From assembly GCA_030704615.1 (NCBI GenBank), contig CM060732.1, positions 55,843,053-55,907,052 on the forward strand: a DNA stretch of 64,000 nucleotides, in the 5' to 3' direction. The first letter of the stretch is position 1. The number at the start of each line of letters is the position of its first letter. The notes beneath the pieces were generated by a model. That model saw nothing but the letters and a program-made list of their open reading frames with translations. It was not told the origin of the DNA and did no database searches. This DNA comes from Takakia lepidozioides (Eukaryota; Streptophyta; Takakiopsida; Takakiales; Takakiaceae). Below are positions 44,874 to 55,948 of the stretch, in pieces. The position numbers and the translations under genes are program-made.

Positions 44874-47800
44874 CTAACTTGGTAGAATGTGCTGGCACCG
44901 AACAATGCCTGCAGCACCACCATAAGCAAGCCACTTTTCCCTGCCATTATTGGGATTCCATCGAACCCGGTGCACAGCTACGACATGGAGCGGAAAACTC
45001 TCTACAGCATCATCTCCTTTCTGTGGACCAGATGCTTGGGGAGCCCCTTCTTCGTCTCCATCCGCATCCATCAAACTACTCTCCTCTGAGAGCAGCAGGT
45101 TGGTCCGTTGAACCAGTGACAATGAATCATTTTGGACTTCATCCTTGGTCTCTTCAAAGGGTACTAAGGATAGGTTGTCGCTGCTTTCAACCTTTTGTTT
45201 CTTTACTCGTGCAGGAGTTTTAGCCCCTTTTCGTTTCCTAGAACCAGGCTTATCACCACTGGGAGGGACCCCATTGGGCGAGGGAAGAAAGAGACTCACT
45301 GCCACACCATTGGACCGTACAGCTTGGTTTTTGATAGCTAAGAATCCCCGCTTGGAGCGGGGTGTCCAGCTAAACTCAGTTGGGTTTTTTTTCATCTGAG
45401 CTGGAGAGGTCCGGGTTTGAGAGATAACTAGCAAGGCCCCTTCCTCTGACTCCGCTGCAAATGCCCCGCAGAGGTAGTGAGGCTCCCTGTGTCGGTTCCC
45501 TTCTTTAATCACCGCCTTTTCCGTCAACTACACACATATACATGCACATGGTAAGAAAAATGCACTCCTGAGGGAAAATTAGTACGAATGGATTTTCCAT
45601 GGCAACATGATCAGGTTTGACGTCCAAGCAAAAACTTGGACAGATTGCGTGTCGCTGGTCTATCACATTGAGGGAGAGACTGACCTGAAATTGCAAAACG
45701 TTGCCATCGGCACCACAATATGCCACCACACCTGCATACAATTGCCATAAAGGGTAATAAACATGGAGGCAAGAGTCTCTTGACTGATCTGCCAGTGTCA
45801 TTAATCCTAACAACCGTTGGTGCAGATTATGTACTCCGAGCATCTGCTTGCCATACTTCTCATCCAAACTTGAATACAGAGGAAGGTAATAAGAGCGAGT
45901 TGAGGACAAAGAAGGAACAGAATGGGGACACTGTGACGCATGCCTTCAGCAGTAGGACTGCAATCAATCTACAAAGGACACAGCAGAAACCCTTTTACCA
46001 AAGAAATCGTATGGAGAGACATAGGGAGGTGGGGGTGGGAAGGCTCGTTGCCTGAGGCTCGGGAGGCTTGCACTCCCCAGAGCGAAAAGGAACCACACAA
46101 ATAGCTTTGTAGGCCTTGGTACTGCGTTCCAGAATAGGGCAGCCCTGTGACAGGGGTGACAGAGCCAGCATTATCGAAGCCAAGGAGACGAAGGGTACCA
46201 TCATCCATGGACACCAACATACACCTGCAACCTCCCACCATATGTAAACATTTTGAACATCTTCATGAAATCTACATAGATGTACCATATCCAAGCATGT
46301 CTAACAGACCCAACTATTCATTGCATCAACCTATATTATGGTTTCCCCGTGTCCCAGAATATGGACTAGTTTTAAGCTTACATGTTATTGACATGGACAT
46401 GCTGCGCATGGCTGGCATATAATCACCATGGATTGTGCTACAAAAAATGCAGGAGAAGGACTCAACTTCAACTACATGGGCTTCAGACGCTGATTCCGTT
46501 TTTTATCGAGAACCAAGTAGGGAGCTGGGTTGAAAGGTGTAAAGTCTGTTACCCCACTGCTGCGTACAACTATTTTGGCAATGCTAGGGGCCTTCACGAT
46601 ATATTCAATTCTAAGCTGCTTATGAACTTCCACTTGTCCCTGGCTGCTTCGAGCTGGCATGAACTTGCAGCATGAATGATCCAAACTTATCTTCATAGTA
46701 CTCTCCAAATGAATACCTGGGTGATGGCAGCCAATCAATGCTGGTAATGGAGCCCCTTGATATTGGCAAGTCGAATACGGGACGATATGGATCCCTGACA
46801 ACCCATCCAATAACACTCAGGCTTTAGGTCAGAGGTGCCAGCCCTCTATGAAGCAAAAATTTCTTGACATTGGGCAATCTACATGCATCTCCGGAGGTCC
46901 CTCCTTCAAATTTCCTCGCATATTTTTGAGCAGAGCGGTGACCAAAATATCTATATCCGTACTCAACCTCCTTCAAGGATGGGATGAACAAACCTACAAC
47001 ACACTGTTCCATTCCAAGGGCTCAGCCCCTTCTTAGTTGTACTAAAAGATCTCCTGATGGAAGTTTTTGCCATATAAGTTCCAACCTTGTGGACCATAAT
47101 CACAAACAGAATGCCACTCCAACAAGTACAAATGCAAGTTGCAGACACTAACCGTACATCCCAGAACCGAACATAACCGCTGTGACCGGCTGTGGCTATC
47201 AAATGTTGACCTGCTGAGCCACTGCAACACAGACACATTGCAGGTGAAAGACTTCCACAGCTTAGAAAAAATGTGCCCTTTACAAGTGCTTACAAGTTGC
47301 ATGGCCGTTAACCATAACCCTCGTTAGGTCATTCATAGTTTCAGATATGTAGTCATCCATAGTTGCCCATCAGCGTTGACCATGGCTCGTGCTTAAGCAC
47401 TCATCCCTTGTTGTTGACATTTAGCTCGAGAGAATTCTAATCTGATTTAAGGGCTGCAATTGACATTATCTGGAGAAAGAAGGGGAGGGAGAGACCTGCC
47501 ATCAGGTGCCCAAGCAACAGTTCGCAGTGGCAAAGTATCAGCTGTGAAGAACACCAATGGTCGAGAATCTACAGGTCCACCAACACAGCATGCCCATAAC
47601 TTTGTGGTGAAGGGCGCTGATGCTCAAGCAAAAGCAAGGAGCAAAAACTGGAGCAAAATGTATGTCTTGGAAGTAATAACCTTTTATCAGTAACTTACAT
47701 GCTAAATATTATCATGCTTACATTTTATTTCAAAGACACGGCTCAGTCAATTATGAGGAGCACGTTCCTTATACCTTGACAAGGAGAGGATGTTGGGAAG

Positions 47801-50800
47801 ACTTTCCAAAGCGCAACCTGCACCGTAATCTTCGTTTATTAGCAAGCTACGAGATAGCAGTGAGGCTGTGGCAGCAGGTAAGGGATAGTTTAGTCCGTAT
47901 GTTCTCAATCATGAAATGAAGTTGAAACAAAGGCCAAAAGGTCAGTATGGTTGGGGATCATGTTTGTGTTGGCAAACTTACTGTTCCATCATGGCAGCCG
48001 ACCAGTAGCATGTCATGTGGAGTGCATGCGGACCACTCCACAGTCAACGGAATACTGCCAATAAAATAAAATGTAGTGAGCATTTGTAAGCCTGGGATTT
48101 TTCCCTCAACTTCCCCTCGTCACCTAAAGAGGAAAAACCAAAAAATGGGAAGAAGGAACTTTTTTGTACCTGCGGGAGGCACAAAGGGCTCCAGGGACAT
48201 AGAGCAGAAACAGAATCAAGGAAATACTGTAGTGTGGCACAAAGGCAGAGCGCCTCATGTAGATTAGCCACAAAACACTTAGGTCCAAAAAACTAAAGCC
48301 ATTGCCAGGGATGGAGAATCTCTAAAGAGAAACAGACAGCCAAGCAAAAATGGAACTTCATTTTCTTTTAATGGCCATTGACAAAGACAACAATATCAAA
48401 GCCTCTCCTTACATTACCTCTTGTGTCCACCACTCCGAAGGTCAGAGGATCGAAAGATGGGGTCCATTCGCACAACCAAGGGCTCTAGCCCCATTGTATT
48501 CTGCTGTTGAATTGTGGCCAGCCCCAGCACACTTGGCAATGGAACATCAAACCTGCCAACAAGACATTTCACATGTTTCATCAAAATTGAAGAGGGAACT
48601 GATCAACGAGACAACAAAAAAGGGTTGGCCAGACTACCAGTCCCAATCAGAGAGTAGAAGGGGAAACCCAATCAGCGGAGGTAAACGCTGTAATTCCTGT
48701 GTCACTTGTGTGATGCGACAGTACACGGAGACTAATCTGTCCAACTTTGTGGACCTTATCTTGAGGCTGAGCCTAAAGCCCTGGCTGTGTTGGGGTCTAA
48801 TTGATGGGCAGCTCACACACAGCAAGTAGTGTGAAGGGCTTTCTAGAGTCTGGAAAGCCCGAACTAATTGTCTCTATCAAGGTAAGTCACACTACCGGAG
48901 TGAGCCCCTCACAAAGGTAGTATCTTTTCCCTTTTGTTCTGCCCAAACTGGGCACGGGATCTCTGGCCAGAAGGATACGGCAAACAACGTCTTATGAGTA
49001 CATTGTGTGGACCTCAATTACGGAAATGTCTTATGAGTACGTTCTGTGGACCTCACCAGAGAACAAAAAGACAGTAGTAGCAAAGCAGGATCAAACCTCA
49101 TGCTTCCTGTGTCTAATGTAATGCAGTCGCTTGGATCAACATGCAACTGGGTTGGCAACAGCTGTGCAGAACTGTGGTACAAACAGGGGCACAAGTTTCA
49201 TCCCATGGTGGGTTAAAATCACAACATCTGCTGCTGCATGCACTGTGCCCTTGAAGGCTCTTCATGCCCAATGTTCCACGAAGGGGCCAACATCGGTTCC
49301 AGTTTCAGACAACTCTGAGCTCAGTCCTTGTCCTAATGCTATCTTCTGTACATCCCCCTAGATCGAGGTTGTGGGTGCAAAGTTCAAGAGCCATGTTCAG
49401 TGGTATGGTAATGAGAGTCACAATATGCAATGAACACCAACATAGATAAAGAATGTCATCGGAGGTCACTGTTCAAAACAAGAATCCTAAGCAAACCTGT
49501 TCTGCTGGATTGAAGATCAATACTCACACTTGTACGGATCCATCTCCAAGCAACACTGCAAGGTAGCCCAACCTCAAGAGCTCTCTCTCCTCCATGTTTT
49601 CCACATCGAAGGGGCTGACTGCCATGTCTGCCACAGGCCTCCATTTCGCATCCCACGTGACTTCTCCATCGTGGGCCAAACCTAAGACCATTGCTGGTAA
49701 ATAGTCCCGGGATGCAGAGGGAGAGAACTTTTGGCAAGAAGGGGGCCTGCCACCACGTGCTTCAACACCCTTGGCTCTCGCTCTATCTTTTAGACGCAAT
49801 TTCCCCCGTTCTGGGGCAGTGCCATCTGTAGTGGGGACTAAGAGGTCAGGATCTTGAACACCATCTGCACCTGTCTCAGTCATCCCCACTGGATCAAGGT
49901 GTAACAACCCTCCCTGTCCTGGCTCAGTGCCCAGGTCATTATGGTGGGTAACTGCAGTGACATCTTCTCCCCCGGGTCTCCCTCTTCCCCCTGCTCTGCC
50001 TCTCCCCCTTCCCCTCCCTCTCCCCCTTCCTCTTCCGAGCCCCACAGCTGCTGCAGTAGTCCGCAGCAAGTCACTCTCGCTGACAGATGCAATCATACTT
50101 TGCTCCATCGCAACTGATCCTGCCACCTCTACTGTACTGCCATCCATCCTACCGCTGCTTTCAAGGGTGATATCCTGCTCAACCTCTATGTCAAATGCCT
50201 CTCTACCTCTTCCACGCCCTCTTCCTCTCCCTCTCCCTCTACCCCTCCCCTTTGCCTTGACAGGTGTGTCAGGAAACATCTCATCCACACCACTATAAAC
50301 AGGGTCCTCAGTGAAGGCTCCTTGCTGGGTTGATCCTCGTGTTGCTGACGGGTCTAATGCCCAGATTTGCACCAACCCATTCCCATGCAGGGGTTCTCCA
50401 AGCTTGTGATGTGGAGCGCCTGCAGGGTGTGCTCCCACCACCATGAACTGCCACAGTGTCACCCAAGTTACTGGTACAGAGAGTTTGTAAAAAACATACT
50501 GTATGTTGTGATAAAAGTTCTATTACAAAAGGCCTTACCACCACTTCGGTCCTGCATAAAGATCACAAACATGGAGCCTGAGGCTGACTGTACCTCTTTT
50601 GTGATATTCCAGGCAGCCCAGCCAGGCCTTTGAGGGCACCAGTCCAATGCCCACACAGCTCCTCCCACATTGAAAACAATATCAGTGCTGCAATTTTGCC
50701 ATCGGGTCCAACAAGGGGAAATGTCATTCTCTCGCCATTGACAACCAGAACACTACTCCAATCCTGAAAATGAACCTGATATTGAGAAGATGAAATTCAC

Positions 50801-53800
50801 AGTGCATAGTATGCGACAACTTTCAACACTGCTAGCAAACTCAAACATGGACCAAAAAGTGACATTGGCCTCTTTCCCCTTCCCAAACAGCTGGCAACCA
50901 AACACTCTGCCCCAGTAGGTAGTAGAGATGACCCCAACTCACCAAGGTGCATCTGCCTCATCTTCACTCGATAACACCCCAGTGGGCTGCAAAGAAGAGG
51001 GCCACCAGCAAACTGTGACACTGTCATAAGCCGCACAATACACAAACCTTCAACTCATTGAGCAGCTTTTTACTAAGGCATACATGATATAACAATCAGA
51101 AAATGTTCTCATAAACTTACATTAGCAACAATGTCTGAGCAGAAGAGGGGGAGACCCAGCCCTGCAGCAAATGCAATGTCTTGCCCCTCTCCATCCTCTA
51201 CGATGTAGCGCAGCTCTGTCGAACTCATCGGTAATCCACATTCTGGTAACCAATCTCTGCTTAACCCATCCCCAGGACAACAGCCTGAACTCCTATATCG
51301 AAAGATGCCGAACATCTATTAGAGACAGAGTGTGTCCTGCAGGCATGCCAAGCACTTCTGAACCTCATACTGGGGCCAAAGCTGTGAGAGAATGTACCCG
51401 TAAGACGTTGTTTTGTCGCAGCCTTGTGGCCATAGACCCCATGCCAGGAAAAGAGGGAATGGACACTAACTTTGTGAAGGGATCACTCCCGTAGTGGGAC
51501 CTACCTTAATATAAACAAGTAGTTCAGGCTTTCCAGATTTCCTCTAGAAAGTCCTTCACACAAGCATGTGAGCTGCCCACCCCAACAGGGCCAGGGCTTT
51601 AGGCTCAGCCTTGAGATTTTGAAAGATGGTGAAAAGAGGTGCAGGGACTATCTTCTTGATTGTCCTGAAGGTGGTCGCTCTCTGATGAGCTCATCTGTTT
51701 ACTGTTCAAAGGTAGACTCCCCTCCTGTTCTGAGTTTAAATTTCAGTGTATGCTGAGGGTAGGTAGGCATTTCAGATCATCCTTGCAGTCCTCACCCATG
51801 TCACAAACTGGAAAATAGTTCAGGGAAGTTATGCCTAACTTTGTTTAAAGTGATGAGAGAGAAACCAAGAGACTTGGCATCCATGGCCCATCGGACGAGT
51901 AGAGGGAGATGAAATATTTATGTAAGTCAGAGTTCAGAATTACCTTGGAAAGGTAACTGAAGGAAAAAAAAAGAGACCGTATCCAAGGTCAATTTGTTAA
52001 CCCATCTAACAGCAGAACAATTAGATTCAGAAAAGACCTTCAAGAACATTCTAAGACTCAGAAAGGAAACAACCCAACAAGCAAACAACATGACTACAGC
52101 ATTGTAACATAGTACAACACAATCCAACCAATCTTAGAATTAGCTGCTAAGGCTCCCCAGTGAGTTCATTAGCTCCTTATAATGGGTAGGCCATCACAAG
52201 AAACAGAGAACAGAATAAGAACTAGAATTGAAAACAAAGAGCAGAAACATTGAAGTGTGCATGAAAGATGAGCAGAAGAATAGAAACCTGAACCGGAAAA
52301 GTAGAAAGAAGAGAAGCAGAGGCTATAAGGAATCAACTTCTGGTTCTCTAAAAACATTTCCTGTTACATGTGCTTTAAACATCTTTCAGCTTCTAAATTA
52401 CAACAACAAATGTAAGTGAGCATCAGAAACAATAAACACTGCAAACACAATTCAAGGCTCTGCTTTTAGGCACAGCTGCAGGTGTTGTTTAGCTAGAATG
52501 CAAACCCATGGATGGCAACTTGACACACAAAGACTGTTGAACTTGAAATAGCGCACTTACGGTACAACAGAGATTTCTGAGAGCCAGCCTGCACGACCTC
52601 CATTCAGTCCGGGGGTCATTTTCTCAGCAACAGTTTCTGCCTCACTCTCGACCCTCCCTGCTCCCTTCCTGCCACGTCCCCTGCCCCCACCTCTTCTACC
52701 TCTTGTCCCCCGGCCTTGGTCCCCTTTTCCACAGTCCTCGTCTCTTTCTTCTTCTCCCCCCTCCTTTATATTACCTTCTTCCCCATCCTCCCATTTCCCC
52801 CTCCCCTCTCCGCCTCTGCCACGCCCTCGTCTCCCCCTTCCTCTCCCCCTACCCCTTCTTTCTCCAGGTGATTGCTCCACATCAACATTCTCCCTTGCGA
52901 CTCCCTTTATCTCACCTCCCCGACCACGTTTCCCCCTCCCCTCTCCCCCTTCCCTCTTCCCCTACCCTCCCTCGACCCTCTCCCTCACCATCTGCCACAG
53001 TGAGCCCTTCTCCATCTTCTCTCTCTGAGTCAGCTTCCCTGGTGCGCTTTTGTCCTCTACCCCTCCTTACCTCCCCTCCCCTCCCTCCCTTTCCTCTCTG
53101 TCCTCTTCCTTCCCCTTCTCTCACCGGCTCAGCATCTAACCCTTCCCCCTCCACCTGCTGCTCCTGAAGTCCCAAAGAATTCTGGAAGTCTTCCACAATT
53201 AGGCTCCGTAAGTTTTCCATTGAGTCTCCTCTATCATCTTGTGGAAGTCTCAAAGATATGTCAGGTTCTTTTGATGTAATTAGCTTTCCGTGATGCGGAC
53301 CCCCTCCCCCTTCTCCCTCTCCCGTGTTAAGCTCCCAAAGTCCCGGTGATATGCTCAGTTCTGCAGATCCTTGCTGTTCTTTAAGAGCTTCCTCGCTCAC
53401 TCCTACCTGCCCAAGTACTATCTCCTTCTCTCTCCTAACAACCCCCTCCTGATCACTTTTTTTTCCTACTCCAACTGCATGCTCCTCCCTATGTCCAAGA
53501 GATGTCTTTGAACCTTGCACCTCCAACTGCTGGTCTTGAACGATATGAATTGTCCCTGGCCTCTCTGCATGATTATCCCCTCTACGTTGTAAAGAATTAT
53601 GCCCGCCTCCCAGTGCAAGAGCCTGCACTTCCCTTTCTCTCTCCACAGCATAGTTACCCACAAGCTTCAACGATGCGCCCAGCTCAAAATGCTGTCTCCC
53701 TACACCAGTGCGCTCCCCATCTTCTTCCCCTTGAAAAGGCTGCTCGCAAATTCCAAGCGTTGTCTCGTCTTCTTCTGGAGCTAAATCCTGGGTTTCACCA

Positions 53801-54090
53801 AGTTCTTCCCCTCTACCGTCTCCTTCTCCATCATGTTCATCCCAAAGTCCGAGAGACTTATGCAGTTCCGCAAGCTCAAAACCATGCTGAGCATCATCGA
53901 ACAACCCAGCCTGTCTCTCGTCTTCCACTCCCACGAGTGCGTCTGCTGCCAATCCTTCTTCCTCTTGCTGGAATTTCTCGGCCCCACCAAACCCTTCCAG
54001 ATCTTCGCCCAGCCCTAGTTCACGTAACCTCTCTTCAAATGATTTTTCTTGAGAGGCCGACGATGGAGATGATGCAGGAGACAGAGACAT
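44874..54090 (-). CDS. GTF3C2: GTF3C2-like TFIIIC subunit, WD40 and AT-hook protein
   Basis: Plant homologue of the TFIIIC B-module WD40 subunit, which helps recruit RNA polymerase III to tRNA genes. Fourteen exons fit by phase: 54090-52561, 51292-51121, 50986-50943, 50687-50539, 50470-49528, 48552-48418, 48054-47982, 47817-47775, 47616-47496, 47221-47153, 46794-46717, 46224-46052, 45731-45685, 45527-44874; about 1,409 residues. Exons 1 and 5 have Arg-Gly tracts resembling AT-hooks. WD40 blades show GGAVWALDWCP, VVGAHPAGAPHHK, DMLLVGCHDGTVALWK, ATAGHSGYVRFWDVR, ITSIDWLP and GVVAYCGADG, and the end has VAVHRVRWN and YGGAAGIVRCQ. The start at 54090 follows a TTTTTCAG acceptor, implying a 5'-UTR intron. 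Exon 1 needs one frame change near 52915 in a G-rich run. The exon 4 start is the least certain. Exon 12 uses a GC donor. Confidence 0.88.
48720..49060 (+). repeat. Dispersed repeat copy A in a GTF3C2-like intron
   Basis: The stretch containing TGAGGCTGAGCCTAAAGCCC, GGGCAGCTCACA, GTGTGAAGGGCTTTCTAGAG and AACAACGTCTTATGAGTACA matches the reverse complement of 51330-51640. It lies between exons 5 and 6. An internal pair of ATGTCTTATGAGTAC-type phrases is about 45 bp apart. It looks like a transposon-derived repeat, perhaps a small LTR/TRIM piece; the family is unknown. Confidence 0.75.
51330..51640 (-). repeat. Dispersed repeat copy B in a GTF3C2-like intron
   Basis: Inverted relative of copy A at 48720-49060, located in the intron between exons 1 and 2. 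It shares AAAGTCCTTCACACAAGC, GAGCTGCCC, GGGCTTTAGGCTCAGCC and, at the other side, GTACCCGTAAGACGTTGTTT. Similarity is clear but interrupted by substitutions and small indels, so the two insertions are not recent. Confidence 0.75.
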
Positions 54091-55319
54091 CCCTGAAAAA
54101 GAGAATAGTAATACAATTTCCAACGCCAATTACCTCATATTAGCCAGACAAAACTCTAACCTGATTCGATTTATGTCCAAACCTTCGGCTGATCTCCTCC
54201 TTTCTCCTTCTCAAGCTGAAGGCCAAGCGGGCTGAGTTACATCCCGCAAGAGTCTAGGGCAGGGCAGATGTAATGGAAACAACTACGCTCAGTATATTGT
54301 CTCTGCCTCACACTAACCACCTGCAAGAGGACTGCGGCCATCCACCAAACGGCTTTTAATTCCAAATGCTCTCTCCATCCTCTTGACATCCGTTTCTTCC
54401 GCAGTTCAAATCTTCTTGACCATTCACGAGAACTCAACTAAAGAGCAGAGATTTCACCACCAGTTCACAAGAAGAAAATGTGAAAAAAGACGGCGGAAGA
54501 ACACCTCAAACCCTTCCTGCAAATGGTCGGCCACAAGAACCGCGCCAAGCACATCCTCTTCCACAAACAAGAAGCTAAGTGTGATTCCAACAAAAATTTG
54601 GAAGCAGAAAGCGACGCAACTGCTAGTAAGGCTGCAATGCAGATCAGACGCAGAGTTGTCGATGAAAGTCGAAGTCCTAATCGAGAGGCAGCAGAGCAAG
54701 GTCCAGTTTGCAGAATGGAGAGCATGCTGGGTCCGTTAGAGCAGCCCTCTGAAAACTTCCTCCTCTCTTGCACTACCCATGGACCATTCTATCACGCTCC
54801 ATGGATTTCGTTTTATTAATTTTAATTTATTTAAGTTTCACAATAAAATAAAATAAATATTTTTCCAGAAAGAAAACAAATTAATAAAATAAAATAATCA
54901 GGGCTACAAAAACAAACAAACAAATTAAAATAAATGATTATGGATTTTGCTTTCCAGATTTCTTTTGTATAACTTAGGAAGGGCAAGCCGCTAGCAACTC
55001 TCCAGGGTAAGCTGCAGGCTTCGCCCGCGGCGCACCCATTCCATATCATTAAGGAGTTTACCCCTCCCCTATCCCGTGGTTACCCCTGTTTTCTTATAGG
55101 GCCCACCCCCGCAAGGGAATAGTAGCTGTGAGGCGAACTGGCTCTTAGTTACGCACGCTTTGGTTGGAGTCTTCTATTTGAGAAGCTCTATCTAGGTCGG
55201 CCTTTTCAACACCCTGAATTTTACTTTTTGTATCGATTTTTGCTTTGAAAGATAATGATAAAGTTTCTTTAACGTCCACTGATTTTACAGAGCCTACTGT
55301 TCAACATTACTGTAGTCGA
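54091..55319. other. 5' region of the GTF3C2-like gene and spacer
   Basis: The pyrimidine-rich stretch ending at 54093 (minus strand) is a splice acceptor just before the start codon, so a 5'-UTR exon and the promoter should lie between about 54150 and 54800. An AT-rich stretch (54810-54930) follows. I see no other gene. Confidence 0.45.
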
Positions 55320-55500
55320 CAACCAAGTTGTGTAATGGGCACATACCACCTCGGAAGTGGTTGTGGGTTCAATCCACCAATTGATATCACAAAGGTGTCC
55401 ACCTTCCTAGCGGATGGCAATAACCCTTCGGAGGTGAAGAGACACCATAATGTACACTTCCTTTGGGAGGCGTCAAATATATATATACATTAATGTAGTC
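55320..55500 (+). repeat. tRNA-like sequence, possible SINE head
   Basis: ACCACCTCGGAAGTGGT (about 55345-55361) is a perfect 5-bp stem with a 7-base loop laid out like an anticodon loop (CT-CGG-AA). It is followed by GTGGGTTCAATCCAC, which resembles a T-arm/B-box one base short, and preceded at tRNA-like distance by TGTAATGGGC, a weak A-box. Acceptor-stem pairing is not evident and the T-loop is imperfect, so it is not a normal tRNA gene. A tRNA-derived SINE or tRNA pseudogene is the best reading. Confidence 0.35.
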
Positions 55501-55547
55501 AAGATTGGGTAAGGTATATTTATTTTGGCCTCTCATTTTACAATAAT

Positions 55548-55870
55548 TTCCGCCCGCAGTCCGCTGCCCGTGAGTCTAGTTCACCTCAGTCCGCCAAACC
55601 GCCAGTCTGCCGGCCAGTCCGTTGTGCCAGTCCCCGCAAGTCCACCCAACAGTCCGTTCCTGTTGTGGCCGTCTGCTACCCCCAGTCTGCCAGTCCGTGC
55701 CGCCGAAGGATCTGGATCGTCCATTCTGAGAAACCCATCCGTGTCATCCATGCCAGTCTCGGCCAGTCCACCCAACAGTGTGCCCGCCAGTCCGCCGCCC
55801 ATGAGTCCGCTTTCCTCCAGTCCACTGATGATGCCGCATCTGGACCGTCCGTTCGCAAATGCCATCTGAG
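55548..55870 (+). repeat. AGTCCGCC/AGTCTGCC degenerate repeat block
   Basis: Dense, irregularly spaced CAGTCYGCC-type words (CCGCAGTCCGCTGCCC, CCAGTCTGCCGGCCAGTCCG and many more). It is the first of the blocks that recur through 64 kb and it precedes the transposase exons. No fixed period is visible, so it is cryptically simple rather than a clean tandem array. Confidence 0.8.
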
Positions 55871-55948
55871 CCCTCCATTTTTAGGGCATGAATTGAAACT
55901 TTATCCCTGCTGCTTGCCACTTGCCAGCAGCCGCAAACGTGCGCACTG

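Noticed and set aside
49131-49450. Candidate GTF3C2-like exon with frames reading CLKLEPM or TGTDVGPFVEHW.
   Set aside because: The true exon 6 was found at 48552-48418 with correct phase and clear family match (FDVPLPSVLG ... RMDPIFRSSDLRSGG), so this stretch is intron.
49927-50298. Plus-strand Pro-Leu repeat frame of 123 codons.
   Set aside because: It is the antisense shadow of the Arg-Gly tracts in exon 5 of the GTF3C2-like gene.
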